From the NCBI GenBank assembly GCA_028281105.1, contig JANQKQ010000017.1, positions 1 through 35,071 of the forward strand: DNA of 35,071 nucleotides, in the 5' to 3' direction. Origin of the DNA: Rhizobiaceae bacterium (GTDB taxonomy: Bacteria > Pseudomonadota > Alphaproteobacteria > Rhizobiales > Rhizobiaceae). Below the pieces are notes generated by a model. That model worked only from the letters and a program-made list of their open reading frames with translations. It ran no database searches and had not been told where the DNA came from. This document shows, one piece after another, positions 28,452-35,071 of the stretch (its first letter is position 1; each line of letters begins with the position of its first letter). A program made the translations under genes and the position numbers.

Positions 28452-29528
28452 TCAGCGTTTGTAATTGTGCGCGGTGAAGGGCAGGGCGGCGACCTCCAAC
28501 GGCAGTTGCTTGCCGCGAACCTCGGCGGCCAAAGTGCCGGCGTCGGCGTCCACATCGATCAGGCCCAGCGCTACCGGGTGGCCGACGGTGGGGCCGAATC
28601 CGCCCGAGGTGACCCGGCCGACGGCGCGCCCGGAACCATCGACCAGCGCCGCGCCGGCGCGCACCGGGGCGCGGCCTTCCGGCTTGAGGCCGACCCGCTT
28701 GCGCCTGCGTCCCGCCGCTCGTTTTTGCGCCAGAGCATCGGCGCCGATATAGGGGCCGCCTTCGCGCAAGGGTTGGGGGATGGCCCAGGTGAGGCCGGCT
28801 TCCATCGGGCTGATGTCCTCGTCGAGATCCTGGCCGTACAATGACAGGCCGGCCTCCAGTCTCAGGCTGTCGCGCGCGCCCAGGCCGATGAGCATGACGC
28901 GCTCGTCGGTGAGCAAACCTTCGACGAAGCCGACGATCTCGTCCTCGGGCAATGCGATCTCGAAACCGTCCTCGCCGGTGTAGCCGGTGCGCGAGACGAA
29001 CATGCCGGCGCGCGGTTCGATCGCCTGCTTGAACGCCAGGTCCGCGACCGCCAGGCCCTGCGCTTCCAGCACCGCCTGGGCCATCGGCCCCTGCAAGGCG
29101 ACGAAGCCGCGCTCAATGATGGAGGGTGTCGCGTCGAAATCCGCGGCCGCCTTTTCAATGTGGACACGGTCCTTGTCGGCGCAGCCGGCGTTGCAGACGA
29201 TCAAATAGCGACGATCGTCCAGCCTGGTGACGATGAGGTCGTCGATGATCCCGGCCGCCTCGTTGAGGAAGAACGTGTATTGCGCGGAGCCGATCTGCTG
29301 GTTGCCGGCGTTGGTTGGACACAGCCGCTCGACCAGGGCGGCGGCATCCGCGCCGGCGATCTCCACATGCATCATGTGACAGATGTCGAAAAGGCCGGCC
29401 TGGGTGCGCGTGTGATTGTGTTCGGCGATGATGCCGGCAGGGTAGAACAGCGGCATATCGTAGCCGGCGAAAGCGCCGAACTTGGCGTCGGCGCGCTCAT
29501 GCAGCTCGTAGAGCGGGGTTCGGTTCAC
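28452..29528 (-). CDS. gcvT: Glycine cleavage system aminomethyltransferase GcvT
   Basis: T-protein that releases ammonia from the aminomethyl-lipoyl group and makes 5,10-methylene-THF. The product has 358 residues. Recognisable blocks are [67 protein letters not shown] and [20 protein letters not shown] with the folate-site Asp. The family end [20 protein letters not shown] is also present. The start is a GTG at 29528, just after AAGGATCGAGAGG. This gives the normal N-terminus, whereas the longer open frame runs into the riboswitch. First gene of the operon, under the tandem glycine riboswitch. Confidence 0.96.
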   Translation of the reverse strand: MNRTPLYELHERADAKFGAFAGYDMPLFYPAGIIAEHNHTRTQAGLFDICHMMHVEIAGADAAALVERLCPTNAGNQQIGSAQYTFFLNEAAGIIDDLIVTRLDDRRYLIVCNAGCADKDRVHIEKAAADFDATPSIIERGFVALQGPMAQAVLEAQGLAVADLAFKQAIEPRAGMFVSRTGYTGEDGFEIALPEDEIVGFVEGLLTDERVMLIGLGARDSLRLEAGLSLYGQDLDEDISPMEAGLTWAIPQPLREGGPYIGADALAQKRAAGRRRKRVGLKPEGRAPVRAGAALVDGSGRAVGRVTSGGFGPTVGHPVALGLIDVDADAGTLAAEVRGKQLPLEVAALPFTAHNYKR

Positions 29529-29654
29529 GCCTCTCGATCCTTGCGTGCCGTCATCGACGGCCTGGCCAACCAAAGGTGCTGCCTTCGTTGATGAAAGCGC
29601 ACACCGACGAAGCGCATCCGCTCGTGGCCGTGTCGGCCGGTCGCGAATACAGCT

Positions 29655-29855
29655 TCGCCCCTCTGTCTTTGGCCTGAGAGACTCGCGGGAAACCCCGCTT
29701 ACACCTTCGGCGCGGACGTGCCCGTCCGGCTTTCCAGAGCGTCCTTGCGCGGCATTTTCATCACCGCCGCGACCGTTTGCGATCCTTTCGCCTGAGAGAT
29801 TATGGGCGTTTTCCCCTTCGGCGGCCCGGCCGCGCCGGACTCTCTCTCGCAATCG
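29655..29855 (-). promoter_or_regulatory. Tandem glycine riboswitch upstream of gcvT
   Basis: Two glycine-aptamer units follow each other on the minus strand. Unit 1 (about 29855-29775) contains GCGAGAGAG, then GCCGAAGGGGAAAACGCC and AATCTCTCAGGCGAAAGGAT. Unit 2 (about 29755-29655) contains GGACGCTCTGGAAAGCC, then GCGCCGAAGGTGTAAGC, GAGTCTCTCAGGCCAAAGAC and AGAGGGGC. The paired GCCGAAGG and CTCTCAGGC-AAAG blocks are the gcvT-motif signature. Glycine binding normally turns these operons on. The element ends about 127 nt before the gcvT start, leaving room for the expression platform. Confidence 0.95.
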
Positions 29856-29882
29856 GCCCCGCGTGAAGCGGAGGACGCGGGC

Positions 29883-29911
29883 AAGCTAGGGTACATCGAG
29901 AACGATGTCCA
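29883..29911 (-). promoter_or_regulatory. Putative promoter of the gcvTHP operon
   Basis: On the minus strand TGGACA (29911-29906) is followed after 17 bp by TAGCTT (29888-29883), so transcription would start near 29876, about 20 nt before the first glycine aptamer. The position is right for a riboswitch-controlled leader of about 350 nt. Confidence 0.5.
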
Positions 29912-30005
29912 GTGGTTGAACGGGCAGATCGCGGTGCTGTGAACAGGCTGGGCTGTAGTGACCACAACTCCCGCGAAACCCGGTTTCCACTGCTCGCATT
30001 GTGCG

Positions 30006-30893
30006 CTAAGCGCGCTCGCGCTGGCCGGGCTGAACCAGTGCCAGCCCGACCATCATCAGCGCCAGCGCCGCCCAGACCCAGCTCGAATAGCTCTCCCGCA
30101 GCAGCACCGCGCTGGCGATCACCCCGGCGATGGTGATGATGTAGGCTACCTGGCTGGAGAACACGCCGCCGGCCCTGGCCACCAGCCAGATATAGCCGGA
30201 ATAGGCGAGCGAGCTGCACATGGCGGAGAACAGCAGCGCCCACTCGGGCAGCTCCCACGGCCGGATTAAGTTCACCCAGTTGCCGGTGAACCATGCAAGC
30301 GGCGCCGACAGCACCACCGAGATCACCGAAGCGGTGAACAGCACGACGACCGGGTCGGCGCGCTCAGGCATGCGCAGGTCGATGTAGACGGCCTCGATGC
30401 CGTAGCACAGGGCCGAACCCAGGGCTACGAGGACGAACGGCGCCATCCACGGCTCGGGCAGGCTGGTCTGCGGGCCCATCAGCAGCGCGACCGCCGCGAT
30501 GCCCAGAACGATGCCGAGCGAGCGGGTCGGCACGAACGGTTCCACGCGCAACGACAGCGCTATGGTCAGCGCGAACATCGGCACCGAGGCGATGAGAATC
30601 GCCAGCACGCCGGCGGGAAGGTTGAGCGCGGCGTAGTACAGTAGGGCGCCGGGAACGACGATCCCGGTCAGGCAGATCACCAGAGCGTAGTTGAGCGCGC
30701 GGGCTGACAGGTCGATGCGCGTGCGCCGCGCGGCGGCGATAGCGCCGAGGATCACGGTCATGTTGACCGCCTGCCAGAACAGCAGGCCCAGCGGTGAGGA
30801 GCCCGACGAAACCGCCACCTTGGTGGCCGGAATCGTCAGACCCCACAGAATGCCGAGGATGACGAGAATGGCGAACAGTGCGGCGCGGTTCAT
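30006..30893 (-). CDS. EamA-family (DMT superfamily) transporter
   Basis: Inner-membrane transporter of 295 residues with about ten predicted membrane helices in two EamA repeats. The first begins LFAILVILGILWGLTIPATK and the second near PFVLVALGSALCYGIEAVYI, including ALLFSAMCSSLAYSGYIWLV. Such proteins usually export amino acids or other small metabolites. The substrate cannot be read from the sequence. I chose the ATG at 30893, where the first helix begins. The open frame continues upstream without hydrophobic or family character. It is divergent from the alpha-hydroxy-acid oxidoreductase and upstream of the glycine operon, but not under its riboswitch. Confidence 0.9.
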   Translation of the reverse strand: MNRAALFAILVILGILWGLTIPATKVAVSSGSSPLGLLFWQAVNMTVILGAIAAARRTRIDLSARALNYALVICLTGIVVPGALLYYAALNLPAGVLAILIASVPMFALTIALSLRVEPFVPTRSLGIVLGIAAVALLMGPQTSLPEPWMAPFVLVALGSALCYGIEAVYIDLRMPERADPVVVLFTASVISVVLSAPLAWFTGNWVNLIRPWELPEWALLFSAMCSSLAYSGYIWLVARAGGVFSSQVAYIITIAGVIASAVLLRESYSSWVWAALALMMVGLALVQPGQRERA

Positions 30894-31044
30894 GACCCGA
30901 TCCCGTTTGTCGTAGCGAAGGTCGCGCCGGTTTGCCGGCAATCGGTGGTAAATCGGGCCGCATGGGCCCGCAAGCAAAATCGTTTCGCGCCTCGACGGTT
31001 CGCTCATTCGGTGACATGGTCGCGGCCGGCGCATCCAGCACGGT

Positions 31045-32223
31045 ATGCCTGAGCGAGACTGCACGATCATGATCGAACCCGAACGCATCGACGACTATCC
31101 CGCGATCGCCGATCTCGCCTGGCGCGCCAAGCGCCGCATGCCCCGGTTTGCGTGGGAATATCTCGACAGCGGGACGGGCAGGGAGAACCTGTTGGCTCGG
31201 AACCGGTCCGCACTCGACGAAGTGCGGCTGGTGCCGCGGTTCCTGCGCGGGCCGATCGCGGCGGACACGCAAACCAGCCTTCTCGGGCGCGAATACTCCG
31301 CGCCGTTCGGCATCGCGCCGGTGGCGCAGACGGGCATGATGTGGCCGGGCGGGGAGGCGATGTTGGCGGCGACGGCGAAAAGGCGCAACCTTCCCTATTG
31401 CCTGAGCACCGTATCGGTCGCGCCACCCGAGGCGATCGGCCCGCTTACGGACGGTCGTGGCTGGTTCCAACTCTATCCGATGGCCGATCGCGAAATATGC
31501 AATGACATCATGGCGCGGGCGGAAGCGGCCGGGTTCGAAACGCTGGTAGTGACCGTCGATGCTTCGGTGTTGTCGATGCGCGAGCGCCAGCGCCGGGCGG
31601 GGATCAAACTGCCGCCGCGCACGGATCTTGCTACGATAGCGCAGATCCTCGCGCGGCCGGCCTGGCTGCGCGGCGTGTTGAAACATGGCGCGCCGAAGAT
31701 CGGGCTGATGGAGAAATATGCCGCCTCCAACAGCACGACCAAACAGGCGCTGGTGCTGCGCGACCAACTGGTCGACGTGTTGGACTGGGATTACCTGCGC
31801 GAAATCCGCGACGTATGGCGGGGGCCGATCGTCCTGAAAGGACTGTTGCACGAGGGCGACGCGGTCGCGGCGGCCGACGCCGGCATGGACGCCATCGTAG
31901 TCTCCAATCACGGCGGACGCCAGTTCGATGCGGCCCCGGCGTCGATCGAGGCGCTGCCGGCGATCGCGCAGGCGATCGGCGGCAAGGTTCCGCTGCTGTT
32001 CGACAGTGGCGTGAGGGGTGGGCTGGATATCTTGCGAGCGCTGGCGCTGGGCGCCGATTTCGTGCTGCTGGGCCGTGCGTTCATCTACGGCATCGCCGCG
32101 CTGGGAGAGGCGGGCGGCGATCACGTGGCCGATCTGCTGAAATTCGATCTTATCAATAATATGAAGCAGTTGGGGATCGAACGGCCGGTGGATGCGCGCG
32201 AGTTGCTGGCGGATCGGGCGTAG
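31045..32223 (+). CDS. FMN-dependent alpha-hydroxy-acid oxidoreductase (LldD/GlcO family)
   Basis: Flavoenzyme of the L-lactate dehydrogenase/glycolate oxidase/mandelate dehydrogenase family, a TIM barrel oxidising 2-hydroxy acids to 2-keto acids. The product has 392 residues from the ATG at 31045. An ATG at 31069 is an equally possible start. Family residues are visible: Tyr39 (WEYLDSG), Tyr144 (WFQLYP), Asp172 (VVTVDAS), Lys265 (IVLKGLL), catalytic His289 and Arg292 (VVSNHGGRQ), and the phosphate-binding DSGVRGGLDILRALALGADF. The loop ASNSTTKQALVLRD differs from typical LldD, so I do not assign the substrate. A composite repeat follows. Confidence 0.92.
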   Translation: MPERDCTIMIEPERIDDYPAIADLAWRAKRRMPRFAWEYLDSGTGRENLLARNRSALDEVRLVPRFLRGPIAADTQTSLLGREYSAPFGIAPVAQTGMMWPGGEAMLAATAKRRNLPYCLSTVSVAPPEAIGPLTDGRGWFQLYPMADREICNDIMARAEAAGFETLVVTVDASVLSMRERQRRAGIKLPPRTDLATIAQILARPAWLRGVLKHGAPKIGLMEKYAASNSTTKQALVLRDQLVDVLDWDYLREIRDVWRGPIVLKGLLHEGDAVAAADAGMDAIVVSNHGGRQFDAAPASIEALPAIAQAIGGKVPLLFDSGVRGGLDILRALALGADFVLLGRAFIYGIAALGEAGGDHVADLLKFDLINNMKQLGIERPVDARELLADRA

Positions 32224-32259
32224 GCCGGCTCGATCGTCTCTCACCCTGTCTATCCACCC

Positions 32260-32494
32260 CCACCCTCATTCCCTCCCCACAAGGGGGAGGGAAGGTGTTG
32301 GGGCAACCCGCCTGCTAAACCCGCGGCGTCATCCTCGCCCTTGAGGCGAGGATCCAGGGATCACGCACTCAAATGCTCGATTTCCGGGTCCTCGGGTCAA
32401 GCCCGAGGATGACGAGACGGATAGGATGGAGAATGACGCGTGAGACCTGGGCACAGCGCTGCCTCCCTGGCGGGGAGGGGTTAGGGATGGGGGT
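32260..32494. repeat. Family C composite palindromic repeat, copy B (alpha-hydroxy-acid oxidoreductase-DUF1194 junction)
   Basis: Same four-module order and orientation as the copy at 24970-25207: CCCTCATTCCCTCCCC...GGGGGAGGGAAGGTG (32260-32296), GCGTCATCCTCGCCC...GGCGAGGATCC (32326-32355), GGGTCCTCGGG...CCCGAGGATGACG (32386-32414), and CCTCCC...GGGGAGGGGTTAGGGATGGGGG (32463-32494). It again lies between two convergent genes. Its last module runs into the 3' end of the DUF1194 gene and supplies that gene's stop codon. Confidence 0.85.
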
Positions 32495-33245
32495 CAGTCG
32501 GCAGGGCGGCGAAGATTTCGCCGAGAATCTCGCGCATCAGTTTCTGTCGGATGGCGCGCGGGAAGTCGGTGTAGCTGGTGGCTTCCAGCAGGAAGGCGCC
32601 GTCGCCGCCGACTACGTGGTCCAGGTAGAACTCGCGCAGTTCCGCATCGGCCAGATCGCCCAGATCGTATTCGTCGGCGTGGATGATCAGGGCGTTGATG
32701 GTGATCCCGACCGCAATCGCGGCATCGCGGGCCGGCGACGGGTTCGACCAGGAACTGGTGCCGTCGCCGGAGACGTCGATCACTTTGCGAATGCCTTCGA
32801 ACCGATTGGTTTCGATTTCACGGCGCGAATGGTTCAGCGCGCCGGACAGATTGGTGAAGCCGAAGAAGCGCCGGGTCATCGCGTCGACGTTGTTGGCGAA
32901 GACGGCGGCGCTTGCCTGGTCGTAGATGCGATGCCAGTCGACCGCGGTTACCTGCTGGCTGCGGCTCGACCATTGCACCAGCGATACCGCGATCCCCGGC
33001 GCACCCAGCGCTTCGATGGCGGAAAGCACGGCCGCGTCCCTGAACGCCGCGCTGAGACCACGCCGCTGTATGTCGAATTCGCTCGCGTCGACGCTGGTCG
33101 AGGTATCGACGGCCAGCACCAGTTCCAGATGAACCGGTTCGAAGGCTTGAGCGCGGGCGGGCACCGCCGCGGCGATGGTCGCGAGCAACCAGGTTGCCAG
33201 CAGGACGAACGGCGTCCAGGCCGGGAATGGCCGGCGATTGGTCAT
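32481..33245 (-). CDS. DUF1194 domain protein (von Willebrand A-like, exported)
   Basis: Predicted periplasmic protein of 254 residues with a signal peptide (WTPFVLLATWLLATIAAAVP, cleavage near ARA at 31-33) and a vWA-like domain. A MIDAS-type metal site is visible: Asp47, Ser49 and Ser51 in LAVDTSTSVDASEF, Thr131 in FTNLSGALNHS, and Asp157 in VIDVSGDGTSSW. No function is established for the family. The C-terminal codons (DPHP and stop) come from the adjacent composite repeat. It lies 65 bp downstream of the sirtuin gene on the same strand. No clear Shine-Dalgarno precedes the ATG. Confidence 0.87.
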   Translation of the reverse strand: MTNRRPFPAWTPFVLLATWLLATIAAAVPARAQAFEPVHLELVLAVDTSTSVDASEFDIQRRGLSAAFRDAAVLSAIEALGAPGIAVSLVQWSSRSQQVTAVDWHRIYDQASAAVFANNVDAMTRRFFGFTNLSGALNHSRREIETNRFEGIRKVIDVSGDGTSSWSNPSPARDAAIAVGITINALIIHADEYDLGDLADAELREFYLDHVVGGDGAFLLEATSYTDFPRAIRQKLMREILGEIFAALPTDPHP

Positions 33246-33310
33246 GGTTCAGCATAGCGTCGCGGACCGGCGCTGCATACGCCGCCACAAAAAGGTGAGC
33301 GGACCATGGC

Positions 33311-34057
33311 CTATTGCGTGAAGCGCCCCAAGACCCGGCCGATCTCATCGTGCACCAGCAGATCGGCGAACGGGTCGAGTTCGGTCGCCTCGCGATTGAC
33401 GATCGCCAGCTTCGCTCCGGCGCGTTTGGCGTGCAGCGGCAGGGTGGCCGCCGGGTGAACCACGAGCGATGAGCCGATGGCCACAAACAGGTCCGCACGG
33501 TGTGCGGCCTCGACGGCCAGAGCGACCTTGTCCTCGGGCATCATCTGGCCGAACATCACCACCGCCGACTTGATGATGCCGTCACACACGGTGCAGCGCG
33601 GCGCGGCGCCGGTCGCTTCGAACATGGTTCGGCAGTCGGCGATCTCGTGGCGCAGGCCGCAGTCCACGCATTCGGCGTGGCGCGCGGTGCCGTGGATCTC
33701 GATCACATGGTCGTCGCCGACGCCGGCGGCCTGATGCAGGCCGTCGACGTTCTGGGTGATGATCTTGCTGCATCTGCCCTCGGCCACCCACGCGGCCAAA
33801 ACCTCGTGGCCGATGTTCGGTCCGACCTCGCCGATCTGGTCGGCCATCTCGAAACGGCGCTTCCAGTCCTCGTGCCGCGCCTCCTCGCTGGCGATGAATT
33901 CGCGATAATCGATGATGCGGTATTTGGACCACAGGCCGCCGGGGCTGCGGAAGTCCGGTATGCCGGATTCGGTGGAGATGCCGGCGCCGGTCAACACCAC
34001 GATGTTGGTCGCTTGGCGAACCAGGTCCGACAGCGCCTCAATCGGGTCGACGGGCAT
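33311..34057 (-). CDS. NAD-dependent protein deacylase (sirtuin, Sir2 family)
   Basis: Cytoplasmic NAD-consuming lysine deacylase, similar to CobB. The 248-residue product has the NAD motifs TGAGISTESGIPDFRSPGG (23-41) and TQNVDGLH (101-108), and catalytic His122 in EIHGTARHAEC. The structural zinc site is Cys130, Cys133, Cys155 and Cys158. The late motifs AIGSSLVVHPAATLP and LAIVNREAT are also present. All key residues are present. Which acyl group it removes is not evident. A family P palindrome ends 11 bp before the ATG, and no Shine-Dalgarno is visible there. DUF1194 follows on the same strand. Confidence 0.95.
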   Translation of the reverse strand: MPVDPIEALSDLVRQATNIVVLTGAGISTESGIPDFRSPGGLWSKYRIIDYREFIASEEARHEDWKRRFEMADQIGEVGPNIGHEVLAAWVAEGRCSKIITQNVDGLHQAAGVGDDHVIEIHGTARHAECVDCGLRHEIADCRTMFEATGAAPRCTVCDGIIKSAVVMFGQMMPEDKVALAVEAAHRADLFVAIGSSLVVHPAATLPLHAKRAGAKLAIVNREATELDPFADLLVHDEIGRVLGRFTQ

Positions 34058-34067
34058 GTTTTAGGTT

Positions 34068-34151
34068 GCGGCTCCAGCCCTCTCCCCCACCCAACCACCC
34101 CTGGCAGTATCCTCGCGAGGGTGGTTGGGTGGGGGAGAGGGCTGGAGCCGC
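34068..34151. repeat. Family P palindrome, copy 3 (ABC permease-sirtuin gap)
   Basis: Perfect inverted repeat with 33-bp arms (34068-34100 and 34119-34151) and an 18-nt loop containing GGCAGTATCCTCG, the same loop core and orientation as the copy at 849-932. Compared with that copy the arms differ at four positions, and each difference is matched in the opposite arm. It begins 10 bp after the permease stop and ends 10 bp before the sirtuin ATG, filling almost the whole gap. No small TCCCGC/GCGGGA hairpin flanks this copy. Confidence 0.9.
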
Positions 34152-34161
34152 GTGAACACAC

Positions 34162-35016
34162 TCAAGCCGGCGACAGGCCGCGCAGGCGTTCGGAACGCCG
34201 TCGCAGCAGTTCCAGGGTGGTGAGCAGGACGATCGATATGGTCACCATCAGGGTGGCCACCGCCAGGATGGTCGGCGAAATCTGCTCGCGCAGGCCGGTG
34301 AACATCTGCCAAGGCAGGGTCTTCTGGCCGGCCGAGCCCAAGAACAGCACCACGACGACCTCGTCGAACGAGGTGATGAAGGCGAACAGCGCACCGGATA
34401 CGACGCCGGGGATGATCAGCGGCATCTGGATGCGCACGAAGGTGGTGATCGGGCCGGCGCCCAGATTGGCGGCCGCCCGCGTCAGGCTCTTGTCGAAGCC
34501 GACAAGCGTGGCGGTAACCGTGATGATGACGAACGGGGTGCCGAGCGCGGCATGCGCCAGCACCACGCCCCAGAAGGTGCCCTGTAGGCCGATGCGCGAG
34601 TAGAAGAAGTACATGCCGGCGGCCGAGATGATCAATGGGACGATCATCGGCGAGATCAACATCGCCATGATCGCGCCGCGAAACGGCACGTGCGATTGCG
34701 ACAGGCCGATCGCGGCAAGCGTGCCAAACGCGGTGGCAAGCAGGGTGGCGACCGGGGCGATGGTCACCGAGTTCTTCAGCGCGATGTTCCAGTCCGGATT
34801 GTTGAAGAAGTCGCGATAGTTGACCAGGGAATAGGCGCCCGGCTCGAAGCGCAGCATCTCGGGGGTGAATGTGAAGAACGGCAGAGGATTGAACGACAGC
34901 GGGATGATCACCAGGATCGGGAAGATCAGGAAGAAGAAGATCAGCGCACAGATGACGCGGAACGCGTAGTGCCAGGTGCGTTGTCCGAGCGAGGCATAGG
35001 GCGGCAGCGCGGCCAT
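34162..35016 (-). CDS. ABC transporter permease, spermidine/putrescine type (PotC-like)
   Basis: Inner-membrane permease subunit of an ABC importer of the polyamine/opine group, 284 residues with about six membrane helices (first YAFRVICALIFFFLIFPILV). The EAA loop that docks on the ATPase is AAANLGAGPITTFVRIQMPL, followed by IPGVVSGALFAFITSFDEVV, which is characteristic of PotC-like permeases. A large periplasmic loop follows helix 1. Its start lies 6 bp after the stop of a second permease gene running off the right edge. The ATPase and binding-protein genes are presumably further upstream, outside the window. The substrate (polyamine, amino acid derivative or similar) is not determined. Confidence 0.92.
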   Translation of the reverse strand: MAALPPYASLGQRTWHYAFRVICALIFFFLIFPILVIIPLSFNPLPFFTFTPEMLRFEPGAYSLVNYRDFFNNPDWNIALKNSVTIAPVATLLATAFGTLAAIGLSQSHVPFRGAIMAMLISPMIVPLIISAAGMYFFYSRIGLQGTFWGVVLAHAALGTPFVIITVTATLVGFDKSLTRAAANLGAGPITTFVRIQMPLIIPGVVSGALFAFITSFDEVVVVLFLGSAGQKTLPWQMFTGLREQISPTILAVATLMVTISIVLLTTLELLRRRSERLRGLSPA

Positions 35017-35022
35017 CTTGTC

Positions 35023-35071
35023 TTATCCCAGTTTCACGTTGTCGATGCCGACGATGCGGTCGTACAGCCAG
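35023..35071 (-). CDS. C-terminal end of an ABC transporter permease (PotB-like), partial
   Basis: The last 15 codons of a minus-strand gene are visible before the right edge: WLYDRIVGIDNVKLG followed by TAA. An ending of this type (RxVGIDxxKLG) is typical for the first permease of spermidine/putrescine-type importers. The stop lies 6 bp before the ATG of the PotC-like permease. This fits a permease pair in one operon, but the visible stretch is too short for more. Confidence 0.7.
   Translation of the reverse strand, partial: WLYDRIVGIDNVKLG

Noticed and set aside
30364-32244. A 626-codon minus-strand open frame opposite the alpha-hydroxy-acid oxidoreductase and the EamA gene
   Set aside because: It is rich in Arg, His and Asp, spans two genes on different strands and lacks motifs. 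Codon-position bias in the real genes explains it.

Overview
The window is about 35 kb of GC-rich bacterial chromosome with dense, mostly intact core genes. Gene content and order point to an alphaproteobacterium, most likely of the Hyphomicrobiales (Rhizobiales). The main indicators are ruvCA-ruvB-ybgC-tolQRAB-pal-cpoB-tilS-ftsH on one strand, a DUF4164/zapA/6S RNA/5-FCL block, tkt-gap-pgk, an eipA (DUF1134)/chpT pair, and a tandem glycine riboswitch ahead of gcvTHP. I cannot name the species. No rRNA, tRNA, CRISPR array, prophage or transposase was found.

Positions 1-12861 form a long minus-strand block: yebC, ruvC, ruvA, a vapBC toxin-antitoxin pair, ruvB, ybgC, tolQ, tolR, tolA, tolB, pal, a PaaI-type thioesterase, cpoB, tilS and the 5' part of ftsH. 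Two genes or modules look inserted into an otherwise standard order: vapBC between ruvA and ruvB, and the thioesterase between pal and cpoB. ftsH has its own promoter, which resembles an alphaproteobacterial heat-shock (RpoH) promoter.

Positions 12877-14598 hold a small plus-strand operon: an Acg-type nitroreductase-fold protein with a twin-arginine leader, and a MarR regulator. Two 16-bp palindromes overlap its promoter. Positions 14614-17083 (minus) hold a YmdB-type phosphoesterase, 5-FCL, 6S RNA, zapA and a DUF4164 coiled-coil protein. tkt, gap and pgk follow on the plus strand.

Positions 21758-24937 hold a membrane-anchored coiled-coil protein of unknown function and eipA (both minus), with chpT divergent from eipA. 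chpT encodes the phosphotransferase of the CckA-ChpT-CtrA cell-cycle relay. Positions 25223-29911 are the glycine cleavage operon gcvT-gcvH-gcvP behind its riboswitch. An EamA transporter, an FMN-dependent alpha-hydroxy-acid oxidoreductase, a DUF1194 vWA-like protein, a sirtuin and two polyamine-type ABC permease genes (one only a 3' stub) complete the window.

Two families of intergenic repeats stand out. Family P has three copies: about 32-33 bp arms around an 18-nt conserved loop, with arm sequences that covary between copies. All three lie 10-34 bp downstream of a stop codon in gaps between co-directional genes. Family C has two copies of a roughly 235-bp nested palindromic mosaic, each at a convergent gene junction. 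The window is otherwise largely ordinary core genome. The strongest leads are the toxin-antitoxin module translationally fused into the ruv operon, the covarying palindromes, and the operator architectures.
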